This document shows positions 1-7,413 of a DNA stretch of 21,697 nt, one piece after another. The translations under genes were made by a program, and so were the position numbers. The stretch comes from an uncultured Collinsella sp. (GTDB lineage: Bacteria; Actinomycetota; Coriobacteriia; Coriobacteriales; Coriobacteriaceae). The number at the start of each line of letters is the position of its first letter. The first letter of the stretch is position 1. Where the stretch lies: the NCBI GenBank assembly GCA_958413765.1, contig CATYVH010000033.1, forward strand, positions 1 to 21,697. The letters run 5' to 3'. Below the pieces are notes generated by a model. The model did no database searches. It was given only the letters and a program-made list of their open reading frames with translations, and was not told the DNA's origin.

Positions 1-686
1 TCAATTGCGACCTTGCCGCTCTCCAGCACGTGGACGCGGCCGTCGGCGAGCATTTGCACGACCTCGGGATACAGCACGTGCTCAATCGCGTGGATGTGCT
101 CCTCGAGCGCGTCGACATCCCAGCCCTCCTCGACAGCCAGCGCACGCTGGGCGATGATGGGACCGTTGTCGTAGACCTCGTTGGCAAAATGCACGGTCAC
201 GCCAGTTACCTTGACGCCGCGCGCAAAGGCATCGTCAATCGCATGCGCACCGGTAAAGCTCGGCAGCAGCGCCGGATGCAAGTTGACCACGCGGTTGGGA
301 AACGCCGCCAGCAGCGGTGTGTGCACCATGCGCATATAGCCGGCCATCACCACGTACTCGCAGCCGCGCTCGAGCAGCTCGTGCGCGATGATCTCGTCGG
401 CGGCAATAGGGTCGGCATAGACATCCTTGGACAGCGTGAGCGTCTGGATGCCCGCGCGCTCAGCGCGCTGCAAACCCTTAGCCGAAGGACGGCTCGACAC
501 CACAAGCTCAATCGAGGCGTTGAGCTTACCGGCGGCGATCAGATCGATCAGCGCCTGCAGGTTGGTACCCGAACCGCTGATGAGCACACCGATCTTGAGC
601 GGCTCGACCGTATCGGTGCCGGTCGGACGGGTGTAGGGCACAAAGCCCAGGCCCTCACTAGCAGCCATCTGCTCGTTAGCGCTCAT
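1..686 (-). CDS. purN: Phosphoribosylglycinamide formyltransferase (PurN), 3' end outside window
   Basis: Third step of de novo purine synthesis in the cytoplasm: transfers formyl from 10-formyltetrahydrofolate to GAR, giving FGAR. Read on the minus strand from ATG 686-684, the frame stays open to the left edge (228 codons seen). The N-terminal phosphate-binding motif is GVLISGSGTNLQAL (about residues 33-46). The catalytic segment NLHPALLPSF supplies the family Asn and His, and VHFANEVYDNGPII carries the family Asp. About 28 residues precede the first strand, an N-terminal extension relative to the E. coli enzyme; the second Met (residue 7) is a possible alternative start. The ATG lies inside the end of purM (11-nt overlap), which implies translational coupling. 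Little of the C-terminus can be missing, because the family is about 200-210 residues. Identification is secure. Confidence 0.95.
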   Translation of the reverse strand, partial: MSANEQMAASEGLGFVPYTRPTGTDTVEPLKIGVLISGSGTNLQALIDLIAAGKLNASIELVVSSRPSAKGLQRAERAGIQTLTLSKDVYADPIAADEIIAHELLERGCEYVVMAGYMRMVHTPLLAAFPNRVVNLHPALLPSFTGAHAIDDAFARGVKVTGVTVHFANEVYDNGPIIAQRALAVEEGWDVDALEEHIHAIEHVLYPEVVQMLADGRVHVLESGKVAI

Positions 687-1779
687 CGGAGTACACGACC
701 TTACCGGAACCCTCGACGCACTCGCCCACGCGGAACGGCTTCTCGCCCAGCGCGACCAGGGCTTCGGTAACCGCGGCCTCGTCCTCGGGGGCGACGATCA
801 GGCACAGGCCGACGCCCATGTTGAAGGTCTTGCATGCCTCGTTGGGCGCGAGCTCGGCCTGACGCGACACGTAGGTGATGACGGGCGGAACGTCCCAACC
901 CATCTCGGCGCCGTTGCGGGTGACCACGGCGTCGACGTCGTCGGCGAGTGCACGGTTGAGGTTCTCGGTAATACCGCCGCCGGTGATGTGGGCGATAGCA
1001 TGCACGTTGACGCCGCCGCGCAGCAGCTCCAGGATCGGCTTGACGTAGATGCGCGTGGGGGCCAACAGAGCGTCTGCCAGCGATGCACCGCCGAGCTCCT
1101 CGAGCGGACGGCTCAGCTCCTCGGCCTTAGCGGCGGCCTCGGGCGTGCCCGGCTTAATGCCGTCGACGCCAATGACCTTACGCACGAGCGAGTAGCCGTT
1201 GGAGTGCACGCCGGTGGAAGGCAGGCCCAGGATCACATCGCCCGGGCGGACGTTTGCGGGGTCGAGCATCTTGGGACGGTCGACGACGCCCACGGTAAAT
1301 CCGGCAAGGTCGTAGTCGTCAGGAGCCATGACGCCCGGGTGCTCGGCCATCTCACCGCCCACGAGCGCGCAGCCCGCGAGCTTGCAGCCGTCGGCCACAC
1401 CCTTGATGATCTTTGCCATGTGCTCGGCCTCGATGTGACCGATGGCGACGTAGTCCAGGAAGAACAGCGGCTCGGCGCCCGAAGCCAGAATGTCGTTGAC
1501 GCACATAGCGACCAGGTCCTGGCCCACCGTCTCGTGACGGTCCATGATCTGGGCGAGCACGAGCTTGGTGCCCACGCCGTCGGTACCGCTAATCAGGATC
1601 GGGTCTTCCATATCCTTAAGCGCGGCAGCCGAGAACAGGCCACCGAAGCCGCCGATGCCGCCGATAACCTCGGGGCGATTGGTGTCCTTGACCATCTGCT
1701 TAATCGCGTCGACGGCGCGGCCGCCCTCAGCGGTATCGACGCCGGCATCCTCATACGTCACATGCTTGCTGTCGCTCAT
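676..1779 (-). CDS. purM: Phosphoribosylformylglycinamidine cyclo-ligase (AIR synthetase, PurM)
   Basis: Cytoplasmic enzyme that closes FGAM to AIR using ATP, fifth step of purine synthesis. It has 367 residues, slightly longer than the usual 340-350. Visible family motifs are the dimer and ATP-site loop SGTDGVGTK (about 64-72), VGGEMAEHPGV (about 140-150), STGVHSNGYSLVR (about 188-200) and HITGGGITENL in the C-terminal half. The start ATG is preceded by AGAGGAAGG at good spacing. The gene overlaps purN by 11 nt and follows purF after 157 nt, so purF-purM-purN are probably co-transcribed. Stop is TAA. No anomalies. Confidence 0.97.
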   Translation of the reverse strand: MSDSKHVTYEDAGVDTAEGGRAVDAIKQMVKDTNRPEVIGGIGGFGGLFSAAALKDMEDPILISGTDGVGTKLVLAQIMDRHETVGQDLVAMCVNDILASGAEPLFFLDYVAIGHIEAEHMAKIIKGVADGCKLAGCALVGGEMAEHPGVMAPDDYDLAGFTVGVVDRPKMLDPANVRPGDVILGLPSTGVHSNGYSLVRKVIGVDGIKPGTPEAAAKAEELSRPLEELGGASLADALLAPTRIYVKPILELLRGGVNVHAIAHITGGGITENLNRALADDVDAVVTRNGAEMGWDVPPVITYVSRQAELAPNEACKTFNMGVGLCLIVAPEDEAAVTEALVALGEKPFRVGECVEGSGKVVYSDER

Positions 1780-1912
1780 CTGAGCCTTCCTCTCCCACTA
1801 CCGTGGCGCCGCGCGGGCGCCAAACGGTGCTCATAGTTGTCCTCGATTCGGTGCATGCCATAACAGCACGCGCCGTCATATCAACAAAACAGCAGGTAAA
1901 ACCTACCAAAAT

Positions 1913-1937
1913 AAACCTGTCCCCATATGGCAGGTTT
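1913..1937 (-). terminator. Weak hairpin at the purF stop codon
   Basis: A 7-bp stem (AAACCTG at 1913-1919 with CAGGTTT at 1931-1937 on the plus strand) encloses an 11-nt loop and overlaps the purF TAA. On the minus strand the stem is followed by ATTTTGG, a poor U tract. It could be a leaky terminator or an mRNA-stability hairpin between purF and purM. The rest of the 157-nt gap shows only the purM RBS and an AT-richer stretch. Confidence 0.3.
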
Positions 1938-3607
1938 TATGCCTCGCCGTGCTCCTCTTCCCAGCTGCGGTCGTCGTATTTCTCGATCACGGCGTCGTCG
2001 TCAAAGTGCAGCGGCTTGTCCAGGTTGCGGGGCTTAAAGCCCTCCATAAACTTGTCGCGGCCAAAGCTCTCGGGAATCGCCACGGGGTAGCGGCCGGTAA
2101 AGCACGCATCGCAGTAACCGCCCTTGGGCATGACCTTAAGCAGGCCCTCGACCGAAAGGAAGGCCAGCGAATCGGCGCCGATATACTCGCAAATCTCGTC
2201 GACCGTCTTGTTGGCGCTGATAAGCTGCGACTGCACGTCGGTATCGATACCGTAGAAGCACGGCCAGATGACCTCGGGCGAGTTGATGCGGATATGAATC
2301 TCCTTGGCGCCGGCGTTGCGCAGCATCTTGACGAGCTGCACCATGGTGGTGCCGCGCACGATGGAGTCGTCGATGACGACCAGGCGCTTGCCCTCGATGT
2401 TGTCGCGCAGCGGGTTGAGTTTCATACGCACGCCCATGGCGCGCAACTCCTGCGTAGGCTCGATAAACGTACGGCCCACGTAGCGGTTCTTGATAAGGCC
2501 CTCGCCAAAGGGAATACCGCTCTCGTGCGAATACCCCTCCGCAGGCGGCAGGCCGGAGTCGGGCACGCCGATGACCAGGTCGGCCTCGACAGGCTCCTCA
2601 TGTGCCAGCTGACGACCCATGTCGTAACGGCAGGCATAGACGCTCTTGCCGTTCATGATGGAGTCGGGGCGGGCAAAGTAGACCTGCTCAAAGATGCAGT
2701 TGGCGGGCTCTTCGGCTGCAGGCACGCCCTGCTCGGATACCAGGCCCTCGGCGCTGATGCGCAAGATCTCGCCGGGACGGACGTCACGGACGTACTCGGC
2801 ACCCACGATGTCGAGTGCGCAGGTCTCGGAAGCAACGACCCAGCCGCCGGCGCGCGTGACACGGACGGCGGAGTCGACCGTCGCGGCGCCGTCCTGCGAC
2901 GGCAGCTGCGAAACGGCTGCGGCATCGGCCTGGTCCAGACCCTCGTCCACCAGCTTGCCCAGCACGAGCGGGCGAATGCCGTGTGGATCGCGGAATGCGT
3001 AGAGCGCCTGCTCGTTGATGAGCGTCATGGCGTAGCCGCCGCGCACGAGCTCCATGGTCTTGCGAATACCCTCGCGCAGGTGGCCCGTACGCTGGGTAAA
3101 GTAGCCGATAAGCTTGGTCGCGACCTCGGAATCCGAATTGGAGAGGAACGGCACGCCCAGCTCGATCAGCTGACGGCGCAGCTCGTCGGTGTTGACGAGG
3201 GTGCCGTTGTGCGCGAGCGCGATAATGACGCTGTTGATGGTAGAGAGGTGCGGCTGAGAGGCTTCCCAGCTCTTGGCACCGGCGGTGCCATAGCGCACGT
3301 GGCCCACGGCCAGCTGGCCGGAGAGCGTCGACAGGTCGGCGTTGGAGAACACGCGGTCGAGCAGGCCCAGATCTTTGCGGACCATAACCGTGCCGCCGTC
3401 ACCCACGGCGATTCCAGCCGATTCCTGGCCACGGTGCTGCAGCGCACGCAGGCCAAAGTACGTCAGTCGAGCCACGTCGCGATCGGGCGCCCATACGCCG
3501 AAAATGCCACATTCCTCATGCAGCTGGTCGGAGTCCGGATCATACGTCGACATGGTGTTCACCTGTCCCGCGGCACGCTCGGCCGCGCGGATGGTTTCTT
3601 GAGACAT
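1937..3607 (-). CDS. purF: Amidophosphoribosyltransferase (PurF), Fe-S type
   Basis: Commits PRPP to purine synthesis: glutamine plus PRPP gives phosphoribosylamine. It has 556 residues. The class II glutaminase domain begins with the nucleophile Cys33 in EECGIFGVW, after a propeptide that would be removed. The PRPP-binding loop VVIDDSIVRGTTM lies at about 410-422. Cys304 (NCIFEQVYFARPDS), Cys450 (PCFYGID), Cys499 and Cys502 (YCDACFTGRYP) match the four ligands of the oxygen-sensitive 4Fe-4S cluster of B. subtilis-type PurF, fitting an anaerobe. Residues about 218-252 hold an Ala/Asp/Gln-rich stretch that looks like an insertion in the glutaminase domain. The first ATG has GAGGGG 5-6 nt upstream; Met19 would put Cys at 15 but has a weaker RBS. 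First gene of a probable purF-purM-purN operon. Confidence 0.97.
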   Translation of the reverse strand: MSQETIRAAERAAGQVNTMSTYDPDSDQLHEECGIFGVWAPDRDVARLTYFGLRALQHRGQESAGIAVGDGGTVMVRKDLGLLDRVFSNADLSTLSGQLAVGHVRYGTAGAKSWEASQPHLSTINSVIIALAHNGTLVNTDELRRQLIELGVPFLSNSDSEVATKLIGYFTQRTGHLREGIRKTMELVRGGYAMTLINEQALYAFRDPHGIRPLVLGKLVDEGLDQADAAAVSQLPSQDGAATVDSAVRVTRAGGWVVASETCALDIVGAEYVRDVRPGEILRISAEGLVSEQGVPAAEEPANCIFEQVYFARPDSIMNGKSVYACRYDMGRQLAHEEPVEADLVIGVPDSGLPPAEGYSHESGIPFGEGLIKNRYVGRTFIEPTQELRAMGVRMKLNPLRDNIEGKRLVVIDDSIVRGTTMVQLVKMLRNAGAKEIHIRINSPEVIWPCFYGIDTDVQSQLISANKTVDEICEYIGADSLAFLSVEGLLKVMPKGGYCDACFTGRYPVAIPESFGRDKFMEGFKPRNLDKPLHFDDDAVIEKYDDRSWEEEHGEA

Positions 3608-3649
3608 GGTATCCCCTCAGAGCCTCGTATTTTTGGCGTTACCCGCCTT

Positions 3650-3678
3650 ATTATACGCACGGCGCGACGTGCTCCCCA
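3650..3678 (-). promoter_or_regulatory. Candidate purF promoter
   Basis: On the minus strand a perfect TATAAT (plus positions 3650-3655) lies 43 nt upstream of the purF ATG. The hexamer 17 nt further upstream, TGGGGA, matches TTGACA at only three positions. The -10 is convincing and the -35 is not. No PurR-type palindrome or purine riboswitch was recognised in this 286-nt gap. Confidence 0.4.
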
Positions 3679-3838
3679 GCGCATGAGCAGCGCTTTTTAA
3701 AAGCCCACCGAGCTAATAATCAGTTTTGTTGCCAAACATTTTATCGGTCTGTCCAGTGTAAGTGCCCGCGCCCCCAGATGGCCGCCGCGTCTGCCGTTGG
3801 GGATTACAAAGTTGCAATTGGGACGTTCGTCCTGTCTT

Positions 3839-3867
3839 TTGGCAGGTCGGCGGCGTATCCTTATAAC
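3839..3867 (+). promoter_or_regulatory. Vegetative promoter of the CmpB-like membrane protein gene
   Basis: TTGGCA at 3839-3844 and TATAAC at 3862-3867 are separated by exactly 17 nt; each differs from the housekeeping sigma consensus at one position. The ATG follows 26 nt after the -10, with AGAAAGG as RBS, so the leader is short. This is the clearest sigma-A-type promoter in the window. Confidence 0.65.
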
Positions 3868-3893
3868 CTACAACAAAGCGAGAAAGGTTCTGT

Positions 3894-5123
3894 ATGGATC
3901 GAAACGAACTCGACCCTAGCGTCCCCAGCGCCACAGAGGTCAAGAAGATTCCCCTCATCATTAAGGTGTACGCCGTCCTGTGCATCCTTTCCGGCGTGGG
4001 CACGCTCCCGTCGGTCGCTGCCTTTATGTGGCAGGTCATCACGGCACTTGTTAACGGCAACGCCACCGAAAAGCTCGGCGACAACACGCTCGTCGCAGTC
4101 GGCCTTATCGTCGCCGGCATCATGCTCTCTGCGGCAAGTGCCGTCATCCTAATCATCTTTGGCCTGGACCTTATCAAAAACCAGCGCCGCAACGCCGCCC
4201 GCCTGTCCTACATCCTTATTGCATTCACCGTCGTCGAGCTTTTGGTCGACGTGATGCTCCAGGGTATCGGGCCCTTCTTGCTGCGCCCCGCTATTCAGCT
4301 CGGCATCCTCATCGCGCTTTCGGCCACCGTCGACCCCACGCTGCGTCAGGAGCGCGAGCTGCAGCGCCGCCTGCAGGAGATGCTCGACCGCGATGCCGCC
4401 GCCGAGGGCATGCTCGGCCGCGATGAGACCGGCGAGGGCTACATCAAGCTCAACTACTTCAACCTGTTCTGGGTATTCTTCGTCTGCTGCGTACTGGGAC
4501 TTATCTTGGAGGACATCTGGCACATGACGGTCAACGACCCGGGCGTCTACCAGGACCGCGCCGGCATGCTGTTTGGCCCTTTCAGCCCCATCTACGGATT
4601 TGGCGCCGTGCTCATGACCATGGTGCTTAACCGCTTCTACAAAAAGAACCCCATCATCATTTTCCTGGTGAGCGCTGTGCTCGGCGCGAGCTTTGAGGTG
4701 TTCGTGGGCTGGTTTATGCAGACCGCGTTTGGCGTGGTCTCGTGGAGCTACTCGCACATAACGCTGTTTGGTTTGCCCGATCCGCTCGTGGTCCTCACGG
4801 GCGGACGCACCTGCACGGGCTTTGCCTGCCTGTGGGGCCTAGGTGGCCTCATCTGGATCAAGCTGCTGCTACCGAGGCTGCTTAAGCTCATCAACAAGAT
4901 CCCCTGGAAGAGCCGCTACTCGGCCACCGTCATCTTTACCGTCATTATGCTGGTCGACGGCGTCATGACGCTGCAGTCGCTCGACTACTGGTACCAGCGC
5001 GTTAACGGCACGGAGCCGGACATTCCCGTCGCACAGTTCTACGGCAAGTATTTCGATAACGACTACATGGAGAACCGCTTCCAGAGCATGACCATGAGCC
5101 CCAAGGACGCCACGCGCGTTTAG
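3894..5123 (+). CDS. CmpB-type ABC-transporter permease-like membrane protein
   Basis: Polytopic membrane protein of 409 residues. The C-terminal half (about 185-395) carries features of the putative ABC-transporter type IV / CmpB family (PF06541, COG4905): LFGPFSPIYGFGAVL (about 226-240), ASFEVFVGWFMQ (about 265-276), then two further hydrophobic segments and a conserved-looking soluble end (QFYGKYFDNDYMENRFQ). The N-terminal half adds about four hydrophobic segments (22-50, 65-95, 105-121, 126-146) and a charged stretch RQERELQRRLQEMLDRD (151-167) that may form a short coiled coil. No ATP-binding partner is adjacent, so transport is unproven and the substrate unknown. It has its own promoter and terminator and is monocistronic. 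ATG 3894 has a good RBS. Confidence 0.75.
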   Translation: MDRNELDPSVPSATEVKKIPLIIKVYAVLCILSGVGTLPSVAAFMWQVITALVNGNATEKLGDNTLVAVGLIVAGIMLSAASAVILIIFGLDLIKNQRRNAARLSYILIAFTVVELLVDVMLQGIGPFLLRPAIQLGILIALSATVDPTLRQERELQRRLQEMLDRDAAAEGMLGRDETGEGYIKLNYFNLFWVFFVCCVLGLILEDIWHMTVNDPGVYQDRAGMLFGPFSPIYGFGAVLMTMVLNRFYKKNPIIIFLVSAVLGASFEVFVGWFMQTAFGVVSWSYSHITLFGLPDPLVVLTGGRTCTGFACLWGLGGLIWIKLLLPRLLKLINKIPWKSRYSATVIFTVIMLVDGVMTLQSLDYWYQRVNGTEPDIPVAQFYGKYFDNDYMENRFQSMTMSPKDATRV

Positions 5124-5144
5124 CGCCCGCCGCGCCCAAAACGC

Positions 5145-5184
5145 AAAATGCCCGCCGGTATCACACGTACCGGTGGGCATTTTT
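5145..5184. terminator. Bidirectional intrinsic terminator
   Basis: A long stem pairs ATGCCC-G-CCGGTA (5148-5160) with TACCGG-T-GGGCAT (5168-5180), with one G·U position and a 7-nt loop, flanked by A4 upstream and T5 downstream. It therefore works on both strands: for the plus-strand membrane protein gene ending at 5123 and for the minus-strand MoaE-like gene ending at 5214. Confidence 0.9.
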
Positions 5185-5213
5185 ATAAACGATCCTTCTA
5201 TCGACGCAATCCT

Positions 5214-5633
5214 CTATGCCTCGCGCTCGACCTCACTCACGCATTCGTTCTTGATGGTGCCAACGAGCGCCTGCAGTGCATCGACCACGTGTGGGCGAAT
5301 GTCCCCGCCGATAAGCACGAGCATGATGTCGTCACCTACGGTAAGCTCGCCGCTTGCCAGCCACACGCGCACATAGCCGATACCCGGCATCGCGCGCGTA
5401 GTCTCGATAGCAGACCGTACCTTTTCGGCGTCGTAGTCAAAGACCATGCCGCCCACCCTGTGGCCTGGCGCCACGCCATCGGTCTCGACTCCGCGCACCT
5501 CAGCCTTGGGCGTCGCGCGCACCACACCGTTATGCGTCAGATACATCCCACAGCCTGCCGCCGAAGCATCGGCCTTGGCCTCGCGCAGCCAAGCATCAAT
5601 CGAAGGCATCAATTTGCCACTCTCGAGCATCAT
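5214..5633 (-). CDS. MoaE-like protein (molybdopterin synthase large-subunit family), possibly degenerate
   Basis: A 139-residue protein whose second half has the MoaE layout: GYVRVWLASGELTVGDDIMLVLIGG (about 86-110) corresponds to the 'HR.G.l.vGe..v.v.v' strand pair of the family, and RPHVVDALQALVGTIKNE (about 113-130) to the final helix. Arg39 in NGVVRATP fits the substrate-site Arg of the family, and Lys128 aligns with the first catalytic Lys of E. coli MoaE (Lys119). The second family Lys, expected seven residues later, is Val135, and the usual W-K-K/R-E ending is absent. No moaD, moaA or moaC is nearby, so molybdopterin synthase activity is doubtful. AAGGGAG lies only 2 nt before the first ATG, so the second ATG (5630) may be the real start. 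Probably last gene after purE and the sortase. Confidence 0.6.
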   Translation of the reverse strand: MMLESGKLMPSIDAWLREAKADASAAGCGMYLTHNGVVRATPKAEVRGVETDGVAPGHRVGGMVFDYDAEKVRSAIETTRAMPGIGYVRVWLASGELTVGDDIMLVLIGGDIRPHVVDALQALVGTIKNECVSEVEREA

Positions 5634-5651
5634 TTCTCCCTTACCGTCGTC

Positions 5652-5688
5652 GAGTAGCCAATTTGGGACGGGGCCTTTTTAGCTACTC
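5652..5688. repeat. Interrupted inverted repeat between the sortase and MoaE-like genes
   Basis: The 7-bp arms GAGTAGC (5652-5658) and GCTACTC (5682-5688) enclose 23 nt containing GGGACGGGGCCTTTTT. Most of the 64-nt gap between the two genes is taken up by this element. It is not a standard terminator on the minus strand, because no U tract follows the stem. It may be an mRNA hairpin or a copy of a dispersed repeat; a second copy was not found in this window. Confidence 0.4.
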
Positions 5689-5697
5689 TCGAACAAC

Positions 5698-6696
5698 TTA
5701 TTCCTCGACCGGCGTGAGCACCATGACGGCGCGTGTGTTGCTCAGCGACAGCGAACGACAGGTCACAAGCGTTACAACCTTAGTTGCCGAAGCGGCACGA
5801 TCGGTGGCATCACTCGCCACGGCAGAAGCGCCGTCGAGCATCTCGGACAGGTAGTTCTTGAGTCCGTCGTCGCCCTCAAAATTGGTCGTGCGCGCCTTGG
5901 CATACGTGTCCTCGACCACCTTGGTCGCCAGCGGACGCAACTTATACGTCGCATCGCGCGTGATGTAGTACACATATTCAATGCTATCGAACGTTGCCTG
6001 GTCAGTCGTATCCGAAATCACGTTGAACATCGACCCATCGTTCATATGGTGGCCGTAGATCGTGGTCTGCTGGTCGACCATTCCCGGCGCGGTGTCATCG
6101 CTATCCAAGAAGATGGCACCCGAGGCGTTAGACGTGCCATCGAACAGCGTGTTGAGGTATTTGGAGTTGTTGTTGGTCTGCACCACGGGATAGTTGATGT
6201 TGGTTCCCGGCACGTAAATCCAACCCACAATCTCGGGGTTCGTCTGAGCAAGTGCATCAAAGTCGATAATCGGCACGCCGCTGGCGTCCTTATCGCTTAC
6301 ATATTGCTTCTCGATTTTCTGATACGAATCGCTCGCCTGCTTATAGCCAATCTGGGCATTGATAAAGATGGCAGCGGCGGCAACAATCAGACCGATGCCC
6401 ACGATGATGAGCAGAATAGGAATGATGGAGCGGCGCTTTTTACGCGGCGACTCGGTGTAATCCGACGGCGTGGCATGCGATGAAGACCGGGGCGGCTTCT
6501 TAGCGGTGCTATAAGATGAAGGTCGATATGCGGCCGGCGCGTCCTGTCGACGATGCGTCGCCGGTGTCACGGGGCGCGGCGTGCGCGGCTGCTGAGGAGA
6601 GGATGTCCGACCCTGCTGTGCCGCATGGGCAGCACCCGGCTTCGACGGATCGGGAATCTGAGAAGCCTTGAATCGTTTTCCCTGATAGTCGGACAT
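5698..6696 (-). CDS. srtB: Class B-like sortase, membrane-anchored
   Basis: Cysteine transpeptidase that joins sorted surface proteins to the cell wall from the outer face of the membrane. It has 332 residues. A long Pro/Ser/Arg-rich cytoplasmic N-terminus (1-88) ends in RKKRR, followed by one transmembrane helix (about 90-112) and the extracellular sortase domain (about 145-330). Family B features are NPEIVGWIYVPGTNINYPVVQ-type opening strands, catalytic His216 in IYGHHM, Cys313 in VTLVTC and Arg322 in NTRAV. The N-terminal tail is unusually long for class B. AAGGAG precedes the ATG. The gene lies 35 nt after purE, so they are probably co-transcribed. The nearest substrate-like protein in the window is the IPNTG-ended GH31 enzyme ending at 7414. 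Class B enzymes classically use NP(Q/K)TN-type signals, so that pairing is inferred. The symbol is by class, not proven orthology. Confidence 0.88.
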   Translation of the reverse strand: MSDYQGKRFKASQIPDPSKPGAAHAAQQGRTSSPQQPRTPRPVTPATHRRQDAPAAYRPSSYSTAKKPPRSSSHATPSDYTESPRKKRRSIIPILLIIVGIGLIVAAAAIFINAQIGYKQASDSYQKIEKQYVSDKDASGVPIIDFDALAQTNPEIVGWIYVPGTNINYPVVQTNNNSKYLNTLFDGTSNASGAIFLDSDDTAPGMVDQQTTIYGHHMNDGSMFNVISDTTDQATFDSIEYVYYITRDATYKLRPLATKVVEDTYAKARTTNFEGDDGLKNYLSEMLDGASAVASDATDRAASATKVVTLVTCRSLSLSNTRAVMVLTPVEE

Positions 6697-6731
6697 GGCT
6701 CTCCTTATACTGCGGTGAAACGGCGGAACGC

Positions 6732-7196
6732 CTAGGCGTCAGCCATCTCCTGCTTCATCTTCTCGATAACCTTGCGGTACTCGGGGTCGCATGCGCCCAA
6801 GATCTGCGTGGCATAGATGGCGGCATTCTTGGCGCCGTTGATGGCAACGCAGGCCACGGGTACGCCCGAAGGCATCTGCACCATCGACAGCAGCGAATCC
6901 ATACCGCCCAGGTCACTCGTCTTCATAGGCACACCGATAACCGGCAGCGGCGTAAAGGCAGCCACGACACCACCCAGGTGAGCAGCCTTGCCGGCGGCGG
7001 CGATAATCACTTTGATACCGCGATCGGCGGCAGTCGAGGCCCACTCGTGGACCTTCGCCGGCGTGCGGTGTGCGCTCGCAATGACGAGTTCATAGGGCAC
7101 ACCGAGCGCCTCGAGCTCGGCGGTGCAGCCTTCCATAACACCCAGATCGGACTTGGAGCCCATGATGATCCCGACAACCGGCTTTTGATCTGCCAT
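6732..7196 (-). CDS. purE: N5-carboxyaminoimidazole ribonucleotide mutase (PurE)
   Basis: Moves the carboxylate of N5-CAIR to form CAIR in purine synthesis; class I enzymes act after PurK, which is not in this window. It has 154 residues from ATG 7196. Motifs are GIIMGSKSD near the N-terminus, IASAHRTP with the catalytic His, AAGKAAHLGGVVA (a Gly where many homologues have Pro) and DSLLSMVQMPSGVPVA. An in-frame TTG at 7202 would add two residues, but it sits only 3 nt after AGGAGG, whereas ATG 7196 sits 9 nt after it, so 7196 is chosen. It is separated from purF-purM-purN by other genes and leads a probable purE-sortase-moaE-like unit. Confidence 0.96.
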   Translation of the reverse strand: MADQKPVVGIIMGSKSDLGVMEGCTAELEALGVPYELVIASAHRTPAKVHEWASTAADRGIKVIIAAAGKAAHLGGVVAAFTPLPVIGVPMKTSDLGGMDSLLSMVQMPSGVPVACVAINGAKNAAIYATQILGACDPEYRKVIEKMKQEMADA

Positions 7197-7262
7197 AAAC
7201 AAAGACCTCCTGTTGAGAGCGGTGACGCGGCGAATCCGCGACCCTTAACTGCAAATAATTCA

Positions 7263-7268
7263 AGTATA
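7263..7268 (-). promoter_or_regulatory. Candidate purE -10 element
   Basis: TATACT on the minus strand lies about 67 nt upstream of the purE ATG. The hexamer 17 nt further upstream (CCGAAC) does not resemble a -35. It is the best promoter-like match in the gap between the GH31 terminator and purE. Nothing else was recognised there. Confidence 0.25.
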
Positions 7269-7354
7269 GCCGCCGATGCTGATGTGTTCGGCGGGAGACG
7301 GAACGCTTTGCGAGATTAAGGCCGAAGGGTCGGAGCTTTCCGCCTACATTCAAA

Positions 7355-7395
7355 AAGCGTGCCCACCGTCCTTGGGTGGGACGGCGGGCACGCTT
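7355..7395 (-). terminator. Strong intrinsic terminator of the GH31 gene
   Basis: Arms of 17 nt (7355-7371 and 7379-7395) pair with a single internal A/C position and a 7-nt loop. On the minus strand the stem is followed by TTT. It starts 19 nt downstream of the GH31 stop codon and insulates purE from the 6.4-kb gene. Confidence 0.9.
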
Positions 7396-7413
7396 GCTTA
7401 GCTGTTGCTGGGG

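Noticed and set aside
1949..3700. Plus-strand frame opposite purF
   Set aside because: Shadow of purF; no RBS or family features.
3608..3893. Purine riboswitch or PurR site in the purF leader
   Set aside because: No aptamer core or palindromic PUR box could be recognised.
7197..7202. TTG start for purE
   Set aside because: Only 3 nt from AGGAGG; the ATG at 7196 is correctly spaced.
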